This document shows, one piece after another, positions 48,175 to 55,371 of a stretch of DNA of 64,000 nt. The notes below the pieces were generated by a model, which was not told the origin of the DNA, searched no databases, and was given only the letters and a program-made list of their open reading frames with translations. Numbering within the stretch: position 1 is the first letter of the stretch; each line of letters starts with the position of its first letter. The DNA is from Patiria pectinifera (Eukaryota; Echinodermata; Asteroidea; Valvatida; Asterinidae). The DNA is taken from positions 7,868,932 through 7,932,931 of the forward strand of contig CM057138.1 of NCBI GenBank assembly GCA_029964075.1, given 5' to 3'. The translations under genes and the position numbers were made by a program.

Positions 48175-48327
48175 ATGATAGCAATATTCGAGTATATGCA
48201 GTTTTTGGCTATTATCATCATATCGCTTAATTTATCGTTTTACACCTACGAATACCTTTGCTTTTGTAACAAAGTTGCAAAAGCTACAACAAAATTAAAT
48301 TCGTTTCTAAATAAATGGAGGACCTAA
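48175..48327 (+). CDS. Small membrane protein (50 residues)
   Basis: ATG at 48175 opens a 50-codon frame with one hydrophobic segment (FLAIIIISLNLSFYTYEYL) and a basic tail, ending TAA at 48325-48327. It overlaps the next gene start (48315) by 13 bases in another frame. Size, membrane segment and position fit a small virion membrane protein, but I recognise no family. Confidence 0.45.
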   Translation: MIAIFEYMQFLAIIIISLNLSFYTYEYLCFCNKVAKATTKLNSFLNKWRT

Positions 48328-48893
48328 AACTGACTTTAACGAACGAACAAGATCACAACGCAGAACATAAAGATCGTTTGTGCGGTGTCGTAGCAGCCGG
48401 AAACTCTAAAAAGTACTTGGGAAAGGAATACACCGTTAAACATATCGAAGCTCTTGACAGTAAAGAACTCGAAAAGCTGTATCATCTGTACGAAACTAAA
48501 TTTGGAAATGAAATTGTTAAAACCGTTGGTAAATACACTTTAAGTCTATTTTCGAGAGTGTTAGCTGTTGTTACACCCGTACAAGTTTTAGGATATAACG
48601 TCACTATAGATTCTGAAGAAGAACTCACCAACGACTTGAGTTCTGATCCTATTATAAGCGCGAGTATGGCTGGTATGTTGAGCGACGTTTGTTACAAGTA
48701 CGGAACTTTAATATCACCCCTAGTTGCTACGATTATCACAACAAAACATTTGAAATTTAACAAACCTAATATAATAAATGGAAGATCAGAAAGCAGCGAC
48801 AGCAACGCCTGCAGCTCAACCAGCAGAGACAGAGACGCCCAGACCGATAAAAACAACGTCGTCACCGACGGTAACGAGAGTGACCAAGGCTAA
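48315..48893 (+). CDS. Conserved Polinton protein of unknown function (192 residues)
   Basis: Two regions are evident. Residues 1-150 are a helical domain with LGKEYTVKHIEALDSKELEKLY, then a moderately hydrophobic part (VLAVVTPVQVLG, GTLISPLVATIITTKH). The tail is Ser/Asp/Asn-rich. I recall similar proteins beside capsid genes in other invertebrate Polintons, without known role. The end overlaps the next gene by 116 bases in a different frame. Start supported by TTCTAAATAA before the ATG. Confidence 0.7.
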   Translation: MEDLKLTLTNEQDHNAEHKDRLCGVVAAGNSKKYLGKEYTVKHIEALDSKELEKLYHLYETKFGNEIVKTVGKYTLSLFSRVLAVVTPVQVLGYNVTIDSEEELTNDLSSDPIISASMAGMLSDVCYKYGTLISPLVATIITTKHLKFNKPNIINGRSESSDSNACSSTSRDRDAQTDKNNVVTDGNESDQG

Positions 48894-49161
48894 AAATCCT
48901 AAACGAATTCAGCAGGGTAAAGCTTTAGCCGAGCACAATAGACAGATGAAATTAAAATTAGCAAAAATGGACGTAACATCGGTCGATAATACGAGCTCAC
49001 CAGACTACAACTCTTGGGCGATGTGGGGGGCTGTAGCGTCCATAATAGGGGTGGGGCTGCTGGTACTAAAAAGTAAGGCAACTGCGCCGGTAATACAGCC
49101 AGTGCCGGTAGTCACGCAACCCACTACACCCAGCGTCCCCAAAACGCTAGACATGGAATAA
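48778..49161 (+). CDS. Small single-pass membrane protein (127 residues)
   Basis: An Ala/Pro/Thr-rich N-terminus is followed by a basic KNPKRIQQGKALAEHNRQMK region (about 40-60), one transmembrane segment (WGAVASIIGVGLLVL, about 83-98) and a Pro/Val tail. The AATATAATAA box directly before the ATG supports this start even though it overlaps the upstream gene by 116 bases. The basic-then-membrane layout recurs in Polinton gene sets. Function unknown. Confidence 0.65.
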   Translation: MEDQKAATATPAAQPAETETPRPIKTTSSPTVTRVTKAKNPKRIQQGKALAEHNRQMKLKLAKMDVTSVDNTSSPDYNSWAMWGAVASIIGVGLLVLKSKATAPVIQPVPVVTQPTTPSVPKTLDME

Positions 49162-49172
49162 ACCAGCAATTT

Positions 49173-49194
49173 AAAAATTGTTATATTAAAAACG
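49173..49194 (+). promoter_or_regulatory. TTATATTAAAAAC promoter box
   Basis: ATTTAAAAATTG then TTATATTAAAAACG immediately precedes the ATG at 49195. Nearly the same block (TTTTATATTAAAAAC) precedes the ATG at 53479, the best-matching pair of boxes in the element. Confidence 0.55.
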
Positions 49195-49437
49195 ATGAGT
49201 AACTTTGACACCAACGGAATAGCAAATACGATTTATCACGGAGCCGTCATATCGGGTCTTTCGATGGGATACGCCATGGTAGGAGCTAAACTACTCAAAA
49301 TGAAAGCGCCGGATTTAAACAAACTAAGCGTAGAAGATGCGGCTAAATTGACGGGCATTATAAGTGGAGCTCTGGCCACGCAAAATTGGTTGGTGACCCA
49401 GGGTATACTACCAGGCAGTATAATGAAAACGGCATAA
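49195..49437 (+). CDS. Small hydrophobic Polinton protein (80 residues)
   Basis: A glycine/alanine-rich hydrophobic protein (GAVISGLSMGYAMVGAKLL, then LTGIISGALATQNWLV) with two potential membrane helices around a short charged loop. It is intact. It could be a virion membrane or holin-like protein, but there is no family match. Confidence 0.6.
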   Translation: MSNFDTNGIANTIYHGAVISGLSMGYAMVGAKLLKMKAPDLNKLSVEDAAKLTGIISGALATQNWLVTQGILPGSIMKTA

Positions 49438-49459
49438 TTTAAATAGGTTTATTAAATAA

Positions 49460-50716
49460 ATGGATGGAGAAGGATTTTACGATCCAGACTATGAAAGAAC
49501 AGATGATAACAATGATGATGATGTAGCAGAGACCAATCTGGATTGGGACGATACTTTTGATAATACCCAACTTCCACCGGTAGACACAGAAAGCGTCCTC
49601 GGCACGGGTACAATAAGCAGTTTATCTATAGAACTAATAAAAGAAGATGTTGATTCATTTTACAAACAAAATAATATAGACCCCGCGTTTATCGACCCCA
49701 ACGATTTTGAAATTGGTAAAGACAGAAATCTATACGTTAAAACATATAAAGGTCGAGAACCATTATCTTATAGACGAGGTGGTCAAAGAATATATTACAA
49801 ATTAAGTACCTTACAAAGTAAATATGGTACCGCATTTATTCGCGACACCCTCAAAATCGCTGACTATAAACCAACACTACTTGCCAAACTAAAAGATAAA
49901 CTCAAAAAAGTACAACCCGAGAGTATCCCCATGACAGAACTACCCAGAGCCACCGATGAGGTTACCGAAATTATAGACGATTTACAACGCGACACTGGCG
50001 CTCAAACGGAAGGATTAAATTACAGAGAACTCCAGGGTTTAGACAAAAGTCTTCAGACGTTGAGAGGTAACCTAGAACTTAATTTAGCGCGTCTCGCAGA
50101 ACTAGACCAAGAGATATTTGATGCCGAACATGAATTAGGTGATCATAGGATCAGCGAAGAAGAACGACGAGAGTTAAACGATAAATTGAGCGACTTAGAC
50201 GCTGAAAGATCTGCCAGATTAGAAGCCGCAAAAGCCAACGAACGAGGGCTCAAAAGTCAGATCGCTAGAATCAAAGAAACGATTAATAAAATATTAGGCG
50301 ACGACACGACTCTGGCGGAAAAGATCAGAACTCTGTTTAGAGAACAAGGTGTGACGGTAGTGAGTATTTTAGCCGCTTTTAGTTTAGCCATCAGCACGAT
50401 AGTGAGTAGCATCGTCGCTAGCGTGAGAGGTGCAGGTGCCCCACCCGCGCCATCGCCAACACCTGCACCAACACCAACACCAACACCAAAAGGTGGTATC
50501 AAAGAGTGGATTTCAAAACAACTCGCTAATTTTGCATCTGCTCTTCAAAAACTGGGAGTGAGCGCGTTGGGTGCTCTGCCGGGTATCATAGGCAGCGTAC
50601 TCAGTTGGATATTTAACGCGCTGAGTAAGTCCGTATCGTGGTTGGCCGAACACGTGTGGGCTTTGTTTTTGGGTGTGGGAGCCTTGGTGTTTGCGTACCT
50701 GCAAAAACGATGGTAG
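49460..50716 (+). CDS. Long coiled-coil protein with Pro/Thr hinge and membrane C-terminus (418 residues)
   Basis: Domains: acidic N-terminus (1-35), globular part with YRRGGQRIYYKLSTLQ (about 100-120), long coiled coil (about 195-280), hydrophobic segment (VVSILAAFSLAISTIVSSIVASV, about 299-322), a Pro/Thr-rich hinge, then amphipathic and hydrophobic C-terminal helices (ALPGIIGSVLSWIF, ALFLGVGALVFAYL). Related proteins occur in other animal Polintons as far as I recall. The layout suggests a membrane-attached virion or fibre-like protein, which is inference. Start supported by GGTTTATTAAATAA before the ATG. It is convergent with the 50814 gene, with a hairpin between them. Confidence 0.7.
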   Translation: MDGEGFYDPDYERTDDNNDDDVAETNLDWDDTFDNTQLPPVDTESVLGTGTISSLSIELIKEDVDSFYKQNNIDPAFIDPNDFEIGKDRNLYVKTYKGREPLSYRRGGQRIYYKLSTLQSKYGTAFIRDTLKIADYKPTLLAKLKDKLKKVQPESIPMTELPRATDEVTEIIDDLQRDTGAQTEGLNYRELQGLDKSLQTLRGNLELNLARLAELDQEIFDAEHELGDHRISEEERRELNDKLSDLDAERSARLEAAKANERGLKSQIARIKETINKILGDDTTLAEKIRTLFREQGVTVVSILAAFSLAISTIVSSIVASVRGAGAPPAPSPTPAPTPTPTPKGGIKEWISKQLANFASALQKLGVSALGALPGIIGSVLSWIFNALSKSVSWLAEHVWALFLGVGALVFAYLQKRW

Positions 50717-50746
50717 TAATAGTTGTAATCAAGTTTAAACAAAAAA

Positions 50747-50784
50747 AATAAAAGCCTTACCAGCACAAAGTTGGTAAGGCTTTT
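50747..50784. terminator. Hairpin with poly(A) signal and T-run between convergent genes
   Basis: A 13-bp perfect stem (AAAAGCCTTACCA / TGGTAAGGCTTTT, 50750-50762 and 50772-50784) with a 9-base loop, followed by a T-run. AATAAA lies at 50747-50752. It serves both converging genes by position and resembles the palindromic transcript-end signals of mimivirus and virophages. Confidence 0.65.
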
Positions 50785-50813
50785 TTTTTTGTCTTGTGAG
50801 ATTAGAGTGTGAC

Positions 50814-52046
50814 TTATCGCGTTGCCTCGTAAGCTAAAATACCCATGCCAACGATAGCTAATATTCCTACCGTCAACGATAATTTTTCGTCTTGGTGAGT
50901 TTGTAGTTTCGTGGGCTCTTGGGTTAAAACTGTAGGTGCTGGAGTTGATGCTGGTGTTGGCGCTGGTGTTGGTGAGGGTGTAGGTGCAGGTGTTGGTGCT
51001 ACAACATCGTTCGTCATAGGCTCTGGGGGTGTTGGTGGCGCGACGTCATCGGTGTCATCAAAAGAGTCGTCCGGTTGAGGTTGTGAGTTTAAATCTGGCA
51101 CCAAACCAGTGTTCATACTCTGGGTAGCGATTTGAAGATTGTTGTTATAGCCGTCGTGCGTTCCAACCCTCAAGTTCATATCCGATGGAATTAAATACAA
51201 CCCCGGTTTCACGACAAAATTTAAAGGCGTTCTGGCATACTGCAAAGAGTCTTGAAATTGATCGATACTCGTTTCCATGTCGTCTACTGCATTGATGATA
51301 TCTTCAACGATGACGTTAAATTGTCTCTGAGCGTCTAATCCGGTTCCCGGTGATAATACGCTCGTTTTTGTTTGAGCCTGCGCACCGAGTAAAGCGTACA
51401 CGTAAGATCTAATTGATTCGTTGATCTTTATGATTCCCGCGGAGGTAAACGAACTCTTGGCGGGTATAAAATCTAACCAAGCCTTTTGTACCGATTCGTT
51501 TTGTTCGATGTAAATAACCGTCCAAGGAACGTAACTGCTTCCACTCTTTTTTGGACTGTCTAGACCGTGGTAGCCGCCGTAAAGAACGTTGGGTTTGTTG
51601 GGTAGTGTTTTATCATATTCACCAACCGCCACAAACTTGCCTTTATTAAAGATATATGAGGTACCTAAACCGTTAGATTTTGTGTCTCTCGTCTGTTTAA
51701 AAGACTTGTTTTGATCTATGCCAAACAACAAACAGGTATCGGTAAATGCTCTGTGATTATAACTGTTGTCTAGAGCGTTAAATGCGTCATCTCCCGGTAA
51801 AGGAGTGGCAAAGTCGTACAGGATCTTTCTAACCGTAAAATATAAATGAAAGTTAAAGATGGCCCAAACGTAACGGTTGCTCGCGTTTAAAAGATCAAAT
51901 CCAACACCGCAGCCCGTAGTAGCGCAGTAGATCGCAAAATTTAACTGATTTTGATAAAACGACATGGGGTGTGATTTCCAACGATCTACATCCTCGTCCG
52001 TCTCAACGTGAGGCAATTTATAGTCCGAGGTTAAGTCGGGAAACAT
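50814..52046 (-). CDS. Conserved Polinton protein (410 residues), probably 5'-truncated by a stop
   Basis: The N-terminal part has SHPMSFYQNQLNFAIYC and CGVGFDLLN. A middle region has IRSYVYALLGAQAQTKT and a late GLYLIPSDMNLRVG. Then come a Pro/Thr-rich hinge and one C-terminal membrane segment (LTVGILAIVGMGILAY). I recall the same motifs in other invertebrate Polintons, where the role is unknown. The same frame stays open upstream for 56 more codons to a TAA at 52217-52215, and six codons before that is an ATG at 52235-52233. The full gene was therefore probably 473 codons, 52235-50814, with a nonsense change at codon 7. Translation may restart at 52046 or the copy may be dead. Confidence 0.75.
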   Translation of the reverse strand: MFPDLTSDYKLPHVETDEDVDRWKSHPMSFYQNQLNFAIYCATTGCGVGFDLLNASNRYVWAIFNFHLYFTVRKILYDFATPLPGDDAFNALDNSYNHRAFTDTCLLFGIDQNKSFKQTRDTKSNGLGTSYIFNKGKFVAVGEYDKTLPNKPNVLYGGYHGLDSPKKSGSSYVPWTVIYIEQNESVQKAWLDFIPAKSSFTSAGIIKINESIRSYVYALLGAQAQTKTSVLSPGTGLDAQRQFNVIVEDIINAVDDMETSIDQFQDSLQYARTPLNFVVKPGLYLIPSDMNLRVGTHDGYNNNLQIATQSMNTGLVPDLNSQPQPDDSFDDTDDVAPPTPPEPMTNDVVAPTPAPTPSPTPAPTPASTPAPTVLTQEPTKLQTHQDEKLSLTVGILAIVGMGILAYEATR

Positions 52047-52235
52047 GGTTAAAAACCCGTTGGTATTATTAACTATGACCTCCAGTTCACTGGGTTTAGT
52101 GCTGTTTAAAAACTTTGCTTGGGGTGCAGCTTGATGTTTTAGCTCGTTTGCCTTGGCTACATTTTGATTTACTTGTCTCGTTACCTGATCGGCTATCGAT
52201 TGTATCTGCGTTGTTTACGACTTAACCTCACTCAT

Positions 52236-52276
52236 TATTTTAGTTTCAGTTTTAATATAAAAAGACTTTACTTTAA
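52236..52276. promoter_or_regulatory. Bidirectional AT-rich promoter
   Basis: Between the minus-strand ATG at 52235 and the plus-strand ATG at 52277 lies TTTTAATATAAAAAG and TTTACTTTAAA. The position supports the upstream ATG as the true start of the minus-strand gene. Confidence 0.5.
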
Positions 52277-53452
52277 ATGCATTCGTTTCACTTGTTTCAT
52301 AATGAGCAGTCGTTTAAATTAGAAGACGTCGTAGATAATTTAAACGGTCAAACATCTATACGCTTGTTAAGGGTGTTGTTTAACGCCGGATATTTTAATA
52401 TTTCCAGCGCCACGGAGATTGATTGGTTTACGCAAATAGATGGGAGACCCGCGTTTACCACGGATAAACCTCCCCTCATACCCGCGGAGTTTCTTTCAGA
52501 TGTACACATAACAACGCCGGATAGAGATTTTATAGAGCGATTGTTACCCGATATACCATACCACTATTTATTTAACGATGAAAATGTTTTACAAAAACTA
52601 TAAACGATCTTATAAAAGCGTACGAAGACGATAGACTAGAATCCGTTTTAGAAGCAAACAAAAGAAAAAGAGCTATTATAGCTGAACGGCGAGGGTTGAT
52701 TTTAGCCGCCATGAATTCAGAAATAACAAAAACTGAATTAGAACTTAATACGCTTCAATCTTTAGTAAGAATATTATTTGTTAGAGAAAGAAAATCTTTG
52801 AAGGTGAGGAATTGGCTTTAAAGTTTATTGAAGGAGAAATGGGTGCGAGCGAGTTGAGCGAGTTGAGAGATAGTAGAGAAGCAGGAGTGATTATAAGAGG
52901 AAGTCTTATCGTGACGGGTGATGATTTCGATTTTATTCCTCCGAGTCATTTAGAGCCGTTGCCACTGGAAGTATCGGTTCGGTCATCATACCACCGGGTG
53001 GTACGACGTCGATTGGTTCGATTTCATTTTAAATTCTATACCCGGGTAAGTTTTCGAGTATTTAGAGAATCTAAAAGGTGACGTTGGTGATAACCGACGT
53101 AAATCTCAAATTGCGTTTAAACAGAGAAGTATCTCGATTACTCAATTTACCCAAAGGAAGACTGGTACCCAAAGTGGTGTACACGGGATATTACGACGTT
53201 AATCCGTTTAAATTTTTGTTTATTCGCTGCCCGCAATTAAGTACGAGTGAAAACTTTTTAGATGGTCGTCCTTCTGACATCTTGAAAATCGTACCCGTGG
53301 GTACGCACAAACCCGAGCCTGATAGAGTCGAGGATTTCAAAAAACTTAAAAACGGTATAATCGACAAACTGACATTTTCTATCAGCGGTGAAAAAGGACA
53401 GGTATTCAACAATAAGGGTGAGGGTATCATTATCGAGTTGGAGATCTTTTAA
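52277..53452 (+). pseudogene. Decayed minor-capsid-like gene with several frameshifts
   Basis: Three plus-strand frames follow each other: 52277-52603 (108 residues), a piece open from about 52600 to 52820 in a second frame, and 52812-53081 in a third. The end 53078-53452 lies in the first frame again. Sense appears to change at about 52593-52603 (an A-run), 52790-52800 and at least once or twice in 52970-53080. The last piece (FKFLFIRCPQL, ILKIVPVG, IIIELEIF) matches the C-terminal part of the single-jelly-roll minor capsid (penton) proteins of Polintons as I know them. The N-terminal piece (FHLFHNEQSFKLEDVV) I do not recognise. It could be one fused gene or two adjacent genes. Confidence 0.6.
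53078..53452 (+). CDS. C-terminal piece of minor capsid (penton-like) protein
   Basis: 124 codons with no ATG at the start, so a fragment. Strand-rich, with LKLRLNREVSRLLNLP, FLFIRCPQLSTSENF, SDILKIVPVGTH and the terminal IIIELEIF. Spacing of the last motifs fits the end of Polinton jelly-roll minor capsid proteins. Capsid vertex role is inferred from the family. Confidence 0.55.
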   Translation: MTLVITDVNLKLRLNREVSRLLNLPKGRLVPKVVYTGYYDVNPFKFLFIRCPQLSTSENFLDGRPSDILKIVPVGTHKPEPDRVEDFKKLKNGIIDKLTFSISGEKGQVFNNKGEGIIIELEIF

Positions 53453-53453
53453 T

Positions 53454-53478
53454 TTTAAAATCTTTTTATATTAAAAAC
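53454..53478 (+). promoter_or_regulatory. TTTTATATTAAAAAC promoter box
   Basis: TTTTAAAATC then TTTTTATATTAAAAAC directly before the ATG at 53479, nearly identical to the box before 49195. It lies two bases after the stop of the previous gene. Confidence 0.55.
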
Positions 53479-54134
53479 ATGAGTGTAGATGGTAAGGCGT
53501 TATACCCCGATATTTCTGGAGATGTACTCCGATTAAATAGTAACGAAGAAACAAAAGTGTACAGACTTAAAAAGATTGAAGAGATTCGATCTTTAATCTT
53601 GAAAGAGAGAGACCACCGTGAGCGCACTTATAAAAAAATAAAGAGAATGATCGACACTATTAATTACGTAGAGATAGGATTAGAAGGATTGGGGGCTATA
53701 GCGGGGCTGTCAGTATTCCCGCTCTCTTGGGTGTTATATCAGCCCCCGTTGGATTGGTGCTAGAAGGAACGTTTATAGGCGCTTTTGGTGTAGATATTCT
53801 GCTTAGAATCACGTCTAAGCGATTATCCACCAAGCTGAAAAAGCACGACCAGATTAAAATATTAGCAGACTCCAAACTTAACACGATTGAAGAATACGTG
53901 TCTCAAGCCATCAACGACGGAGATATATCACACGAAGAGTTCTTACTGATTACGAGAGAGCTTGCCAAATTTAACGAGCTTAAGCAAAAAATTAGAACAA
54001 AGACCAGCACAAAGCTTCAAAAAATTAAAAACGATACAGACTTTGAAAAAGAAGTTAAAAAACGGGTAGACGAACGGCTGGCAAAAGAAAAAAAATCTCT
54101 TATCGAAAAACTTACAAGTTCAAATTCTCGGTAA
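53479..54134 (+). pseudogene. Conserved Polinton membrane/coiled-coil protein, one frameshift
   Basis: Two overlapping frames, 53479-53763 and 53727-54134, belong to one gene of about 218 codons. The frame changes at about 53699-53706 in the GCGGGG run, where one base seems lost. Residues 1-65 are charged (LYPDISGDVLRLN, then KKIEEIRSLILKER), followed by a glycine-rich hydrophobic hairpin (GAIAG, APVGLVLEGTFIGAFG). The C-terminal half is basic and helical (KKHDQIKILADSKLNTIEEY, DGDISHEEFLLI). I recall proteins of this shape in Polintons of other invertebrates, with no assigned function. Confidence 0.65.
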
Positions 54135-54161
54135 ATAAACATTATGAAAGCGATCCATGAG

Positions 54162-54653
54162 TTATACCTCTATTTCACCTCTTAGGGCTACACCCTCGGC
54201 CCCGCCTTTATTGTAGTGGTCATCGTATCTTTTTAGTGCCTTATTAAATTGATTTTGAGTCACTTTAAATAAATCTCTAACTCGTTCTTTGTTCCATCCA
54301 ACGACGTGATGATAACACGCCGCTATTAACGACCGTTTTACGCATCCGTTTCCCCTCAATGTTTTGTAATTAACGAGCTCGTTATATTTATTGATTGTTT
54401 CTTGGACATCTTCTGAGTCTTGCTCTGGACAAACAGAAAATATAAGTTTCTCCACAGTTTTTCTTTTGTTTCCTTTTAAAGTTGACCAATTGATACGATC
54501 TTCTTGCGCATTTTCTGCCGAAAAATCAAAGTAACATGAGACTATTTCACCGCACGTTTCACAAATTAAAAAACCATTCTCGATGATTATATGATGATCG
54601 CACTGATCTGTTTTATTAGATAGCTCGAGGTTTTCACTCTGAAAAAAAGTCAT
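54162..54653 (-). CDS. TFIIB-like transcription factor (zinc ribbon plus cyclin fold)
   Basis: 163 residues, minus strand. An N-terminal zinc ribbon has C18-x2-H21 and C31-x2-C34 (the latter in LICETCGEIV), the spacing of TFIIB-type ribbons. The C-terminal half (about 100-150: CVKRSLIAACYHHVVG..KERVRDLFKVTQNQFNKAL) reads like one TFIIB cyclin repeat, with an alanine-rich helix and a helix-turn-helix-like end. Cellular TFIIB has two repeats, so this is a short version. NCLDV genomes encode such factors for their own promoters. I do not recall it in the usual Polinton gene list. An alternative is another small zinc-ribbon regulator. Confidence 0.7.
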   Translation of the reverse strand: MTFFQSENLELSNKTDQCDHHIIIENGFLICETCGEIVSCYFDFSAENAQEDRINWSTLKGNKRKTVEKLIFSVCPEQDSEDVQETINKYNELVNYKTLRGNGCVKRSLIAACYHHVVGWNKERVRDLFKVTQNQFNKALKRYDDHYNKGGAEGVALRGEIEV

Positions 54654-54703
54654 GGATATATCTAATAAAAACCGATATTATTTTTAAATAATTTTTCAAG
54701 TAC

Positions 54704-54731
54704 TCGTCGGTCTGAACATATTACTCTCCAT
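54704..54731 (-). repeat. Inverted copy of the PolB gene start
   Basis: On the minus strand 54731-54704 reads ATGGAGAGTAATATGTTCAG and then ACCGAC, the same as the first codons of PolB at 40666 with one substitution. An AT-rich leader precedes it. The copy runs into a TGA after 11 codons, so it is non-functional. It lies just inside the right terminal repeat, mirror to PolB at the left end. Confidence 0.8.
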
Positions 54732-54747
54732 TTTTAAATAAAAAAAC

Positions 54748-54779
54748 AGCTTCTCTACCTTTTCACAGATAGAGAAGCT
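54748..54779. terminator. Hairpin with A/T runs near the right terminal repeat
   Basis: A 10-bp perfect stem AGCTTCTCTA / TAGAGAAGCT (54748-54757 and 54770-54779) with a 12-base loop, preceded by an A-run and followed by AATTTTTTTT. It resembles the hairpin at 50750. It may end a transcript running toward the terminus. Confidence 0.55.
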
Positions 54780-54793
54780 AATTTTTTTTGCCC

Positions 54794-55164
54794 GAGTTTC
54801 AAGGTCGCGTGGTGGTGACGCACACATTTTTCAAGGTCACGTTGTTTACGCCACATTCCTATCATGCCTCAACACGTTTCAAGGTCACGTGGTGGTGACT
54901 CACACATTTTTCAAAGTCACGTGGTGGTGACATCACCTCATTTTAGCGACGACAGATTAATTTTTTTAACTCCAGAGCGACAGGCCCTGACTTGACACAC
55001 ATTTTTCTTTTTTGCTCCCAAACCTGACGTCAGATTTCTAAAATATTTGCCGCGGGGGATTCCCCTTCATTTTTCCTCCCACTATTTTTAGAATCGAGAG
55101 CGGCGTGTCCAGACTGGCCGCAGATTTTCCATTTTGATCCGGTGACCCCACCTCCCCTACTACT
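54794..55164. repeat. Polinton right terminal inverted repeat
   Basis: Reverse complement of 40207-40577, equal in length, with about five substitutions by eye (for example one in a CACGTG box, which becomes CGCGTG). It carries the same CRE, E-box and nuclear-receptor half-site series. The near-identity indicates a young insertion or recent homogenisation. Confidence 0.95.
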
Positions 55165-55170
55165 CGCTAA
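55165..55170. repeat. Right target-site duplication CGCTAA
   Basis: Exact repeat of 40201-40206. It is followed by ACAT, which completes the ATGTTTAGCG-type end of the interrupted host repeat. Confidence 0.93.
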
Positions 55171-55371
55171 ACATATTTTTTTTTTATTTTGCCTTACCGG
55201 TATGTTAAAATTTCGGTCAAAAACTTGCATGTCTTAAGTGTGCGAATAATGGTCACACGACTCACGAGGATACTTGTAAAGTTGTACTTGTAGGCCTAGT
55301 TGTACCTCAGCAGGGAACATGACAAATGGATCCAAAATTCTGTCACACAATTCATTGCACCCACGAGATTA

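Larger units (their letters stand above)
40207..55164. mobile_element. Complete Polinton/Maverick element (14,958 bp)
   Basis: Defined by 371-bp terminal inverted repeats starting AGTAGTAGGGGAGGTGGGG and by a perfect 6-bp duplication. Inside are the four core genes of the group: protein-primed-type family B DNA polymerase, retroviral-type integrase, double-jelly-roll major capsid protein and A32-like packaging ATPase. About ten further genes follow. Polintons are self-synthesising transposons thought to make virions. Several genes carry single-base breaks or a nonsense codon, so this copy is probably not autonomous as assembled. No adenovirus-type cysteine protease, usual in the group, is recognised. 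Confidence 0.97.
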
